DNA of 64,000 nucleotides from Aquilaria yunnanensis. Lineage: Eukaryota; Streptophyta; Magnoliopsida; Malvales; Thymelaeaceae. Positions 35,434 to 46,300 of the stretch are shown in pieces. The DNA is taken from positions 186,001 to 250,000 of the forward strand of contig JBDJPA010000014.1 in assembly GCA_039654915.1 (NCBI GenBank). Direction: 5' to 3'. How positions within the stretch are numbered: the stretch's first letter is position 1; each line of letters opens with the position of its first letter. The notes beneath the pieces are model-generated. The model was not told where the DNA came from. It did no database searches and saw only the letters and a list, made by a program, of their open reading frames with translations. Made by a program: the position numbers and the translations under genes.

Positions 35434-35754
35434 GCGGTTGTTAAGATGAAACCACAAGCTTTCATCAATTGTTCGATGAATAATGTTAGTGATCAATCTA
35501 AGGACATTAAGGAAATGTTTGACCAGCAGACATGTATGTTAGAAACTGCAAACGAGCCATTCCAAGAAGTGATTTTGAGTCAAATACCCATGATAGCAAA
35601 TGATGGTGCCACCCTTGATTAGATTAATATTCTTGTCGATTTCACGTGTTATCGTAAAATCATTCATGACCTAGATCCGAATATTGATCTCACAATATTC
35701 TATGGGGATACATCAGATAATGAGACATCATAAGTTAGTTTAGATTCCGACTAA
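35434..35754 (+). pseudogene. CACTA TNP2-type transposase, C-terminal part
   Basis: The frame broken at 21389 resumes here. GTTGTTAAGATGAAACC continues the DUF4216-like region (VVKMKPQAF), followed by PFQEVILSQIPMI and a stop at 35620, then degenerate continuation to TAA at 35752. This C-terminal wording is typical of CACTA TNP2 proteins. Confidence 0.75.
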
Positions 35755-36368
35755 ATGAAGGAAGTTTGATATGGTGTAATTGTTCAAAACATTTGCCTGT
35801 TTTAATTCAATCTGTAACTTTATCATTGTTTATCAACTCTTCATTTTTACATTGCTATCAATTAGTTCAACGATTAAAAACATTGGATAGAGTAAATAAA
35901 AGGGGATTCACAAAATATAGTAAAATATAATGAACTTTCACAAAAAAAATGATATTTTGGAAAAATATAGTAAAATGTAATTAACTTTTGTACAAATAAA
36001 AAAAGGTTGGGAAAATTAGTAAACCAATTTGTAATAAATAAAATTAATTAAATTTAATCACATAAAGGTTCCAATGCCCTGGTGGCTTCAGCTTCCCCTT
36101 TTAATTAAGAGGCTGTAGGTTCAATTCTCCACAGCCTTATGAAATGGTTTTTTTTTAATAGTCTGACGTTTTTTAGCTATATTTTGTCCGATGGTTTTCA
36201 ATTATTTCCAAGTTCTTTGCTTTCAAGTTGCTTCTATTCCGCAGTTTTCAGTCATAAATTGTCTGACGTTTTGAGGAATAGGAAATGCATAGGAGAGAGG
36301 GCGGGAATGACCTAGGGTAGCGGGAAAGTAAAATTTAATACTAACAGGGAAGACGGGACGGTCAAAAT
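35755..36368. other. CACTA internal spacer with a tRNA-like motif pair
   Basis: AT-rich spacer between the transposase relic and the second gene region. At 36070-36140 the blocks CCCTGGTGGCTTCAGC and GGTTCAATTCTCC stand about 35 bp apart and are weakly like Pol III A and B boxes. No other gene is seen. Confidence 0.35.
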
Positions 36369-37311
36369 ATTGTAGTACCTATAAATTTGAGACAGTTTTT
36401 AAATCTGTCAGAAAACCATGGAAACTAAGCGGAAGCAAAAATGAAGGCATGACAGTTATAATTTTCTATTTCCTATGCTTTTCAGACAGTTTTGAATTTT
36501 TATAAAAAAATCATAGGAAAATTTCCTACGCTTTTCACACACATTTTAAATTAATAGGAAATTTGTAGGACTAAAGAGTAGCATAATCGCCAATTGCCAT
36601 CCTTTCCCTTTAAATTTGTTGGAGACCCCTTTAGTCCTCACAAACCCCTCCTTGGAAAATCCATCGTCTTTCTAAATCTCCTTCAAAACTCTACTCCAGG
36701 TAATTTTATTTTGTATGAAAATATTTTATATAAATTTTTTTCCTCCCATTGGCATTAGTTGTTTAGTTAATGCATGTTCTGAATGAAATTTTTGTATGCA
36801 ATTTATTATATTAATTTTCTTCTGTACTAATTTACATAACATTGTAGTACCTACGAATTTGAGACAGTTTTTAAATTTGCCAGAAAACTATAGGAAACTA
36901 AGCGGGAAGCATAAAAGAAGGCATGACAGTTATAATTTTCTATTTCCTATGCTTTTCAAACAGTTCTGAATTTTCATAAAAAAAATCGTAGGACAATTTC
37001 CTACACTTTTCACACACATTTTAAATTAGTGGGAAATTCGTAGGACTAAAGAGTAGCATAATCACCGTCCTTTCCCTTTAAATTCATTGGAGACCCCTTT
37101 AGTCCTCACAAACCCCTCCCTGGAAAATCCATCGCCTCTTTAAATCTCCTCCAAAACTCTACTCCAGGTAATTTTAATTTTGTATGAAAATTTTTTATAC
37201 AATTTTTTTTCCTCCCGTTAGCATTAGTTGTTTAGTTAATGCATGTTTTGAATGAAATTTTTGTATGCAATTTATTATTTTAGTTTTCTTCTGTACTAAT
37301 TTACATAATAT
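36369..37311 (+). repeat. 472-bp tandem duplication inside the CACTA element
   Basis: ATTGTAGTACCTA... starts at 36369 and again at 36841, and the two units stay alignable over about 470 bp with scattered changes. Each unit contains CTTTAAAT, a C-rich stretch and CTCCAG followed by GTAATTTTA, which looks like a promoter, a short leader exon and a splice donor. The duplication therefore probably doubled the start of the second CACTA gene. Confidence 0.82.
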
Positions 37312-37639
37312 GGATGTTGTTAGTAATAAATGTTTGTGATAATAAATGGTTTGGTCATGAACAAGAACTTAATGGCAATTGAAATAGTTCGTGATAATTA
37401 AAATTTTATTTGTAATTGGTTATCATAGTTTAAATTTGTGGTAAGTTATAAATAATTTATTAACGGTAATTTATAATAAATGATAGCGTGTAATACATAA
37501 ATGTTAATGGCAATTTATAATAAATGTTAGTGTACTAAGTAAATGAGACTGTAATAATTAAAAAATGTTTCTATGATAATCTTATAAAAGTTTTGAAAAC
37601 TTAATTTTAGGATAGTTTGTAACGGTTCCAGACAGACAG

Positions 37640-39660
37640 GCTTGGGCAAAGCCCCGCCAATGAGTTACTTGGCCCGAGATTCAGTCAAGGTCCTTGAGGG
37701 CATGCTGTGCAACCTACCTAGGTGTTACAAACCCAGACTTAGACCCAGGTGCTACAAACCTAGGCCCAGATCCAGATCTAGTCTTAGGTGCCACCCACTC
37801 AGTGCATGGACCATACTCACCCCAAATGTATGGTGCATCTAGCTCCACATTTCATCACATTCGGTACACCCAATAGGATGCCTATTACCTAGACATGAGC
37901 AAAATATTTGAGCAGTCTCAATTCCAGCATAAAGGCATCAAGCATACCATATGCCAACTCGATCCTAACACATTCCTTAATCCAGTTGACATTGGTATGA
38001 CCGTTCATGTGGCTGACCTATAGCAGACCTAAAAGTAGCATCCACCTCATCAGCTATAGTAGCATCCACTGTAGTAACACCAGCATTCACCTTAGCAAAG
38101 GGTTATGGATGACTCATCCACACATGACGCGCAAGCAGATGACAGCATCCCAATCCTTAGGGGACAAGGCCCATGGGTAGCAGACTAACCTCTACCCATA
38201 CATTCGCAGGACCGTCCGATGATCACCCTTCGTGAATACGTGTTACTAACTCATCACATTGATTTACTGGTATATATATATATATATATATATGTCTTAC
38301 TATAATTTAAATTTCTTACATCTTTCTTACCTATGAGTCTGTTCGTTCCACAGTAGCCTTCATTCATTGGAGGCTGTGGGATGAAAGTTCTATAGCTTGG
38401 TCACACACGCCACAATTTACACGAGGAGGAGCACGTCACCAAATTAGGGGTAATTAATTTCAGTACATTTTTAACCAATATTTTGTATATAGACTAACTC
38501 ATATTTTTTCTCTTTTGTTATTGCATAACTGCTATACATGGGACCCTAGAGACTTTAGCCACATCCGTCGGATCGTGTTCAATTATTGCTGTTGGTCTGT
38601 GCAAAACCACATGTATCATTGGAGGTATGTTGCAATTCAGAACATCCTTAACTTCTTTGACAACCCCGACTACAATTTGCTACTGCCGCACGTTTGATCC
38701 TGCTATAGTCAACAGGTATGGAACTAGTTGTGTAACCAATGGCAATAGGAGAGGTGGAAAAGTTATCGATGGTTGGTTCCCTTGCAAAGCACATAGCTGA
38801 TGCCTCATGTACTATTCTAAAGTACATGATGGGCTCCATCCCAGACGATATGCACGAGGATCGTATAGTAACAACATTTCCTTTCCATACATTCCAGTTT
38901 TCAAAATATTTTCTCAATTATTTAATTTGTTAAGCATATGTATAAATTTCTAGACAAGAGAACGGGATGGAGTTGAGTCATCATTTGATGAGTGGTGGAG
39001 TCACTTGCATACGGAAGAGGACCAGTCAACCTATCAATTTGATTGCATAATAGCTAAAAGTAGTAAATTTTCATTTACTACCACTAACAACATTTAAATA
39101 TATATTAAGTGTTTTACTAAATCTACTTTTTTTTCCTTGTAGTAAGGATATGTCCAGTGCGTTTTGGAAAAATACACGAATTTAGACGACCGCCCGCAGC
39201 TCGATCCATAAGCATGGAGTGAGGTATGAGGCTGACAAAAAAAGGGTTGATTACGGGGTATACCGGCCCACCTCGCTGTTCCCCACACTTTTGGGTCAAA
39301 TCAAGTATTTTCCATTTATATTTAACTTAAATCATTAATTTTATTACTTTTACATTGCTAACTGATACTTACAAATTTTTTAGGTGTCGCGGGCTGATTC
39401 GGCTGAGATTGCTTAGCTAAGGGCTGAGGACACCTAGCTATAAACCAAATTTACTTGGTTACTGACAAAGCTTTGTGATTAAGTCTAGTGGGACACTAAG
39501 GCTAGAATGAGCACCATGCTTAACAGGTTGGTCCAATTTGGGATTATATTTGCATCGGCACTCTCAGACAACCTTCTAATCGGATCCTTGACTCAATGTC
39601 ATGCTGATGATGATGGTACCTGGTGAGATGGCGATGATTAGCTTGACACTACATCCCGTT
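37640..39660 (+). pseudogene. Second CACTA gene relic (plant transposase_24-like)
   Basis: Scattered frames with many stops. The piece YTWDPRDFSHIRRIVF and the following Trp-rich stretch (38530-38700) resemble the transposase_24 (Ptta/En/Spm) family. SSFDEWWSHLHTEEDQ (38960-39020) and a late HADDDGTW also fit such proteins. Position downstream of TNP2 matches the usual two-gene order of CACTA elements. Assignment is tentative. Confidence 0.45.
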
Positions 39661-39819
39661 GATTTTATATTAGTTCTTCAGTTAATTGTAATTGACTTTT
39701 TTTTGGTGGAATTTGATTACTTTAATATAAAGTTAATTATTGACTACTTTTATCTTTATATATATATATATATATATAGTATTAATAATGTGTGTATAAT
39801 ATGTATATATAAAATGGTA

Positions 39820-40262
39820 AATTCATCAGAAAATCATAGGAAAAGTAGCAGTTGTAAAAAAAATGTAGGATGCAAGGTTGTCACAAATTCATAGGAAATT
39901 AAATGTAAGAAAATTGTAGGAGCAACATATAGTTAGAAAAGCGTAGAACTACTTGGTGTCACAAAACCATATGACATTATGAGTCATAAAGGCGTAGCAC
40001 ACTGGGAGGCACAAAACCATAGGACAGTGGAGTCACAAAAGCATAGGAAAATATTGTCAGAAAAGGGTAGGAAATTATTCATCTTAAAACCGTCGGATAA
40101 GATGGTGTCTACTAACATCATAAAAGAATAGGACTATTTTATGCATGTCTGACACTGTTTTTTTCTATAGTTTTGTCTGACGATTTTAATTGTGAGAAAA
40201 TGCCATTTTCTATGATTTCCCTACTATTTTAGCCATCTCAAATATCTTGTTCTCTTGTAGTG
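39820..40262 (+). repeat. Right subterminal repeats and terminal inverted repeat of CACTA
   Basis: At least eight variants of CACAAAAxCATAGGAAA or GTCAGAAAAGGGTAGG recur, then the terminal CTCTTGTAGTG at 40252-40262. The next three bases ATT could be the 3-bp target copy. The missing left end prevents confirmation. Confidence 0.78.
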
Positions 40263-40408
40263 ATTGTTCGTATAATTAGCTTAGTGTCGCTTATTATAAG
40301 AAAAAGCTGGTAAATACAATGTCAGGTATCAATGTTAAAATTCACGTATGGTTAATTTATCATCAGCTAATATATATTTTGATGCCAACACCTAACCCTC
40401 ATTAAACT

Positions 40409-40565
40409 CTTATTGCCGAAGGCTGAGAATCCCGCAGCATGCTCTGCGAATCCCGGGTACACGCTGGAAGTCAAGAGCAGTCAACGCCTTGTGGAGCTCT
40501 GCCACTAAATTTGGCTTGGGAAGGGAGATCTGGCACTGCTGTTCCCGCCACCATTGATGAAAGAA
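40409..40565. repeat. Dispersed repeat, copy 2 (partner at 12240-12410)
   Basis: Same orientation and similar length as the copy near 12.3 kb. Shared blocks include GCCTTGTGG, AAATTTGGCTTGGGA and GGGAGATCT. It lies just outside the CACTA right end. Confidence 0.6.
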
Positions 40566-41249
40566 GCCGCAACCAACAAACACGAGTTTAGGGGGTAAGA
40601 GGAGTCATTTTGACAAATGAGAAATTTTAGGGTCCTGGAGGGTGAGAACAACTCATAACCATGTAGAAAGTAAGATGTAAGATAGTATTTGCAAAGAATG
40701 ATGGGTAAATTATGCAATGTACATTTTGAAATATAACATCATTTGTTCAATACTAACGGACCAAAAGTAATATAATAACAATCAAACAGGGTAGCTATTT
40801 TTCCATCCTAGTAGGAAACATATCTTTGGATTATCATTTGATTGAATGTTAATAACAAAGTAATGTGAGCTGAAAGAAAATAGGTTAGATACTGATGAGT
40901 CGACCAAATTCATATAAAACAGAGCAAAATATTTAAGTCTAATCAAATTGACAACCGGAAAGTTTTAGGGTTATGGACGGAGAGCAAGTTTTTTATGGGT
41001 CAAAATTGAGATTTTTCCTACAATTTCCATCTACCATAACATTTTCCTTCCAAAAAGGGGTAAAAATGAAATGTTTTAATTGGATTAAGGATGAGAGTGG
41101 AACAAAGTGGAGGTTAGGGACGAAAGTAGAACAACATATAAAGGTTGGGAATCACAGATGCATTTAACCCCAATTAGGCACAATTTAGTCATTTGTTAGG
41201 AAATTTGGGTTATTATAGTCATTTTAGAGCTTAGGCATTGGTAAGATTA
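40566..41249. other. Intergenic DNA before the LINE
   Basis: No gene seen. Positions 41090-41170, ending GATGCATTTAACCCC, resemble the reverse complement of 11297-11400. This is the target site of the L1 insertion. Confidence 0.4.
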
Positions 41250-41418
41250 GGTATATTTAGATTATATTTTAAAATGAAACAAAAAAATGCCCTCTCCGCG
41301 TGAGAGACTCCCTCTCTGAATGAGAGTAGCTCTGAATCTATTTCAGAACAAATCGTCGTCCCCCTAAACGGCTTAAAAGGTCTTGTTGCTCTTGGTTTGG
41401 TGATCAGGGAAATTTCAT

Positions 41419-42030
41419 CTTTCTTCCAGTAGTTCTCAGCATCGCTCGCGGAATCGAATCTTGCTAACATCGCTTGCGGAATCGAATCTTTCTTCCAGTC
41501 GTTCTCAGAATCGCTCGCGGGGTCGTTCTGCTTCTCCGGTAGGATCTCTACAGAGCGGGGATCTCCAGATTGGAAGTCTGAAGGTTAAAGGGACTCTAAC
41601 TCTAGGCATAGGTTGAAGTTAGGGTCAATGTAGGTTGATTGAGGGAATCTAGATCGACAGAGATATTAGAATAAGTTTCTTGTTGATCTTTCGTGATTCT
41701 TGATTTGGTCCTACTGTTATTGCCATATGATTTCCTAATTGGTCTACTGATTGGTGCGTTAATTTGGTCTTGCCAGGGGCGGTTCTTGATGTGAGTTTGA
41801 TTTTGATTTGGGGAATGTGAGATGCTTGTGCCATTTGAATCCTAGTTGCCTACTGTTATTGCGATAGATTGGTCTGTGCAGGGAAGGTTCTTGATGTAAT
41901 TCAGATTATAGGTTTGGTTAATGAGAGATGCTTGTGCCATTGGATTTCTTAGTTGTTGTTGCCATTTGATTTCCCAGTTGTTATACTGTTAAGGAGATAG
42001 GTTGATATTGGCAGGGGCGGTTCTTGATCT
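41419..42030 (+). repeat. Tandem motifs in the L1 5' leader
   Basis: A 69-bp unit (CTTTCTTCCAGTxGTTCTCA...) starts at 41419 and 41488. Further down, CAGGGGCGGTTCTTGAT and near copies occur at 41774, 41879 and 42012, with similar wording between them. Repeated monomers in L1 leaders often carry the internal promoter. A T16-18 tract (42039 on) precedes ORF1. Confidence 0.65.
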
Positions 42031-42093
42031 GGTTCCTTTTTTTTTTTTTTTTTTCACCAGATCAGTTGACAGGGGTCTTCGTTTTCACTCAAA

Positions 42094-43341
42094 ATGGAAG
42101 TGGCATCGGAGGGTGACACTTTCTCCAATCTTGAAGCAGAGCTCCAGGAGGAGCTGATTTTAGACCTACAGCCTGATTTGGCAGCTGGAGATCAGATAAA
42201 ATCTCTTGTAGGCAGGATTGTCTCTGATAAGAAGCTGAATCAGAAAGGCATTGTGAACATTCTTTTAAAGATATGGAAGACTTATGGGATACAAGGGGTT
42301 AATTTTCTGGATGCCAGAACAGTACACTGTGTGTTTAAGGATGGTGAAATGGTGGAGAGAGTGCTGACTGATGGGCCATGGAACATCATGGGCTGCATAT
42401 TTTCACTCCAGAAATGGCTACCAACTATGTCTCTACAGGAGCTAAATTTCACTGAAGTTCCATTTTGGGTTCAGATACATGGTCTAGCTCTCAACCTAAT
42501 GACTAAGGCAAATGGTGGTGTTATTGGAAAACAATTTGGGGAGGTATTGGAGGTTGAAGACCCAGGGAATATGGGGGAACTGTGTAGGGGCTTTCTTAGA
42601 ATTAAGGTTAAGCTGAAGGTCAAGGTCCCGATTAAAGCTGGGTTTTGGCAGGCTAAACCTCTTGGTTGTAAGAAATGGATTGCAGCAAAGTATGAAAGGT
42701 TAGGAGATCTCTGCTATACGTGTGGAAGACTTGGGCACTCTGATATTAGCTGTAAGGAGGCTACACAGCCAGTTCTTATGAGTACTGGACAACAGATGTA
42801 TGGACCTTGGATAAGAGCTGCAGTTCCAAAAATTACTGAAGATTTTGCAAAGCCTGTACCACCAAGACCAGAATACCTGCTGCCAGGAACTGTAGTTGGG
42901 CGTACAAGGCAGCATTTATCTTTCAATGGGTCACCGGGTATGGATAACATTCCAGTGGGGAGTGAGGATCAGCAGTCAATGGGGCTAAACCCACACTCTC
43001 CATCTATATCCCCGGATATTCAAGGTCTTCAACAAGGGCTCAAGTCCCTGAACGTGGTAGGGCATGCAAATCTTGAAATGGTCTCACCAAGCATGGAGGA
43101 TCAAATTCAGCAGGCTCAACTCTCTCTGACATCGATAGAATCAGATAATACTGCAGCTGAGGGGGATGAATCTGCTGATGTAGTGTCACAGAAAGGTGGC
43201 AAAAAGAGAGGGAGACCTCCAAAGAGAAAAAACACTGATCTGGAGAACTCAGTGGAGGTGAACACTGGGAAAAGACTTAGAGAGGTTACTACAGCTGAGG
43301 ATGGGTCTGGTGGCTGCCCTTCAGCCACACGGGATCAATGA
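42094..43341 (+). CDS. L1 ORF1 protein (DUF4283-type with zinc knuckle)
   Basis: 415 residues, intact. It would bind L1 RNA and accompany it in the particle. Residues about 35-200 form the DUF4283-type RNA-binding region of plant L1 ORF1 (GPWNIMGCIFSLQKW, EVPFWVQIHGL). A CCHC zinc knuckle C-x2-C-x4-H-x4-C lies at 207-220. The C-terminal third is low complexity and has a basic AT-hook-like patch KKRGRPPKRKN at 370-380, possibly also a nuclear localisation signal. The start ATG follows a T-rich tract, and no earlier in-frame ATG is needed. The stop codon overlaps the ORF2 start as ATGA (43338-43341). Confidence 0.9.
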   Translation: MEVASEGDTFSNLEAELQEELILDLQPDLAAGDQIKSLVGRIVSDKKLNQKGIVNILLKIWKTYGIQGVNFLDARTVHCVFKDGEMVERVLTDGPWNIMGCIFSLQKWLPTMSLQELNFTEVPFWVQIHGLALNLMTKANGGVIGKQFGEVLEVEDPGNMGELCRGFLRIKVKLKVKVPIKAGFWQAKPLGCKKWIAAKYERLGDLCYTCGRLGHSDISCKEATQPVLMSTGQQMYGPWIRAAVPKITEDFAKPVPPRPEYLLPGTVVGRTRQHLSFNGSPGMDNIPVGSEDQQSMGLNPHSPSISPDIQGLQQGLKSLNVVGHANLEMVSPSMEDQIQQAQLSLTSIESDNTAAEGDESADVVSQKGGKKRGRPPKRKNTDLENSVEVNTGKRLREVTTAEDGSGGCPSATRDQ

Positions 43342-46300
43342 TAGTTATGAGCTGGAACTGCCAGGGGATAGGGCCAACCCTGACAGTTCAATACTTGGAT
43401 TGGCTCTGTAGGAAATACAATCCTCAAATATGTTTTCTAATGGAGACAAGAAATAAGAAGGAGAAGCTGGAAAAGGTAAGGAAGAAGACCAAGTTCAGAA
43501 ATTCTTGCTATGTTGATCCTAGTGGCAAATCTGGAGGGCTAGCTCTTTGGTGGAATGACAGTGTGCATGTTTACGTTGGGAATATGTCAAGGAATTTTAT
43601 GCAAACAACAGTAACAGATAACAAGAGCAATACCAGTCACATTACCTGGGTATATGCAGACCCAAATTTCTCTGAGAGGAAGAGAAACTGGGATGATCTA
43701 AAAAAAGTAGCTGCTACAAATAAATTGCCTTGGCTGTGTATTGGAGACTGGAATGACATAGCATACCAAGAGGAGAAAATTGGTGGGAGGCTAAAAGCTC
43801 AGGAGCAAATCCTGGGATTCCAGGACTTAATGCTAAAAACCAAACTCCAGGACGTTGGCTTTCAGGGATAGAAGTATACCTGGTCAAATGGCAGGAAGGA
43901 TGGGGTAGTTCAAGAGAGACTTGACAGAGCTTTAGTCAATCACACTTGGAGAGTTATGTACCCAAACTCCCTGGTATATCACAGCTCTAGAATAGGGTCT
44001 GACCACTGTCCCATAATTCTCACAACTGAGTATGAAGGTATAAAGAGCAAGAAAAAGTTCAAATTTGAGCACATGTGGACAAGGGAGCCGACTTGTAAAA
44101 GTGTGATAAAAAAATACTGGGATGAGAAGGCAGGAAAGGACACATATGCGCTTCAAGACAGCTTGAGAAGATGCAGCAAAGAATTGATGAATTGGTCTAA
44201 GGCACACTTCCCAAATAACAAAAAGGAAATAGAGAAATTAACGGCAGAACTTGTTGAGGTGCAGGACAGCTATGATGGCCAGGATAGGAGCGATGAAGTC
44301 CGAATCATAAAGCAAATTGAGGAGCATTGGAATAGAGAGGAAATGTACTGGCATCAAAGAAGTAGAGTTGATTGGTTAAAACTGGGGGATAGAAACACTG
44401 CCTTCTTCCACAATGTATCTATGCAGGGAAGAACCTCAAATAAGATTCTCAGAATTAGAAATGAACAGGGGTCTTGGATAGAGAATGAGGGAGAAATTCG
44501 TAACATGTTCAAGCAGTATTATATAGACTTATTTAGGTCTGAAGGGGTGGTTGGTATGAGTGAAGTGCTTGGGCACATAAAAACAGTAGTTCAATCAGAC
44601 ATGAAGGACGAGCTTCAAAGAGATGTTTCAGCAGAAGAAATCAGGGATGCTGCGTTTCAGATGGCTCCTCTAAAGGCACCTGGGCCGGATGGATACTCAG
44701 GAATTTTCTTCCACAAATACTGGGGAGAGGTTGGGGAAAGTGTCGCCAATGCTGTCCAAGGTTTTTTCAAGCAAGGTATCTTTAACCCATCCATAAATCA
44801 AACAACTATTGCTCTTATCCCAAAAGTTCCCCATCCTGAAAATGTTACACAGTTTAGACCCATTAGCCTATGTAACTATTGTTACAAAATAATATCTAGA
44901 GTCCTGGTGAATAGGCTAAGGCCATACATGAATAGTATTATATCGCCTTTTCAAAATGCTTTTGTCAATGGTAGACAAATACAAGATAATATCTTAATAG
45001 CTCATGAGATCTTTCACTGGTTAAAAACAAAAAAGAAAGGGCTTGACTGGAATATGGCAATAAAAATTGACATGCAAAAGGCGTATGATCGGGTAGAATG
45101 GGAATTTTTGGATGGTGTGATGAGGAAAATGGGATTTCCTCTAAAGTGGATTAATTGGATCATGACATTAGTTTCTTCTGTATCTTACTCCCTTTTGATT
45201 AATGGTAAAGAGACTGAGATTTTTAAGCCCACAAGGGGCATAAGACAAGGGGATCCCTTATCTCCTTATTTGTTTATAATGATCACTGAAGCATTATCAC
45301 AAATGCTGGTCAACTCAGCTGAAACAAACAATATTGAAGGTATAAAAATGACCAGACATAGTCCACACTTGACTCACTTATTATTTGCAGATGACTCCCT
45401 CTTCTTTATGAAGGCAAGTGTCAAGAATGGGCATCTTCTGCACCAGGTTATTACGCAATACTGCCAGGCCACAGGGCAGAGGATAAACTTAGATAAATCT
45501 TCTATGTTTTTCAGCCCTAACACCCCTGTTGCCTTGCAGGACAAAATTAGCAGGTTTCTGAAAATTCCTAAAGAAGTTAATCCTGGGAAATACTTAGGGC
45601 TACCTACTATATGGGGAAAATCAAAATGTGAAGCTTTGGCCTATCTCAGGGACAGAATTGTTAGGAGGATTCAAGGGTGGAAGGAAACATTGCTTTCATA
45701 CTCAGGTAAGGAAATCCTCCTAAAATCTGTACTTGCTGCACTTCCCTCTTATGCTATGGCTTGCTTTAAATTTCCTAGGAAATGGTGTAATAGTATACAT
45801 TCTATTATGGCAAATTTCTGGTGGAAAGGGCAGCAAACTGAATTTGGAATACATTGGAAAAGCTGGGATCAGTTAACACTCCCAAAGAAAAAAGGGGGAA
45901 TGGGGTTTAAAGACCTAGAGGCTATGAATACTAGTTTGTTAGCAAAACTAGCCTGGAGAGTCATATCAAATCCTAAATCTCTCTTAGCTCAGATTCTAGA
46001 GGGTCTTTATTTTCCTGAAGGGAGATTGTGGGAGGCGAAAAAAGGTTCTAAACCTTCTTGGGGATGGATTAGCATTTTAGAAGGTAGGGACTTGTTAAAA
46101 CAGAAGGTTTGCTGGCAAGTCCATGATGGTAGATCAATTAATGTATGGAATGATGCTTGGATTCCGAATATTAGAGGTTTTAAACTCCAGCCAGATAATG
46201 ATCCCCCCGTACAAATAAGAAATATGAAGGTGGATAGCCTTATTGATGGAAGCACTTATACATGGAAGTTAGATAAGATAGTAAACTTCATTACTAATAA

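Larger units (their letters stand above)
15650..40262 (+). mobile_element. Decayed CACTA (En/Spm) DNA transposon, with nested insertions
   Basis: The right end is clear: the sequence finishes ...TTGTTCTCTTGTAGTG at 40262, whose complement is CACTACAAGAGAACAA, a classic CACTA terminus. Subterminal regions at both sides carry many short motifs (CCTATGCTTTT..GTGAC left, its complement right). A TNP2-type transposase frame lies at 16779-21389 and 35434-35754, and a second gene relic follows at about 37640-39660. The left terminal repeat was not found, so the start given is approximate. Without the nested insertions the element would be about 9-10 kb. All frames are broken, so it is non-autonomous today. 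Confidence 0.8.

Noticed and set aside
38273..38293. AT dinucleotide runs here and at 16694-16713 and 39757-39778
   Set aside because: Ordinary microsatellites in AT-rich plant DNA.
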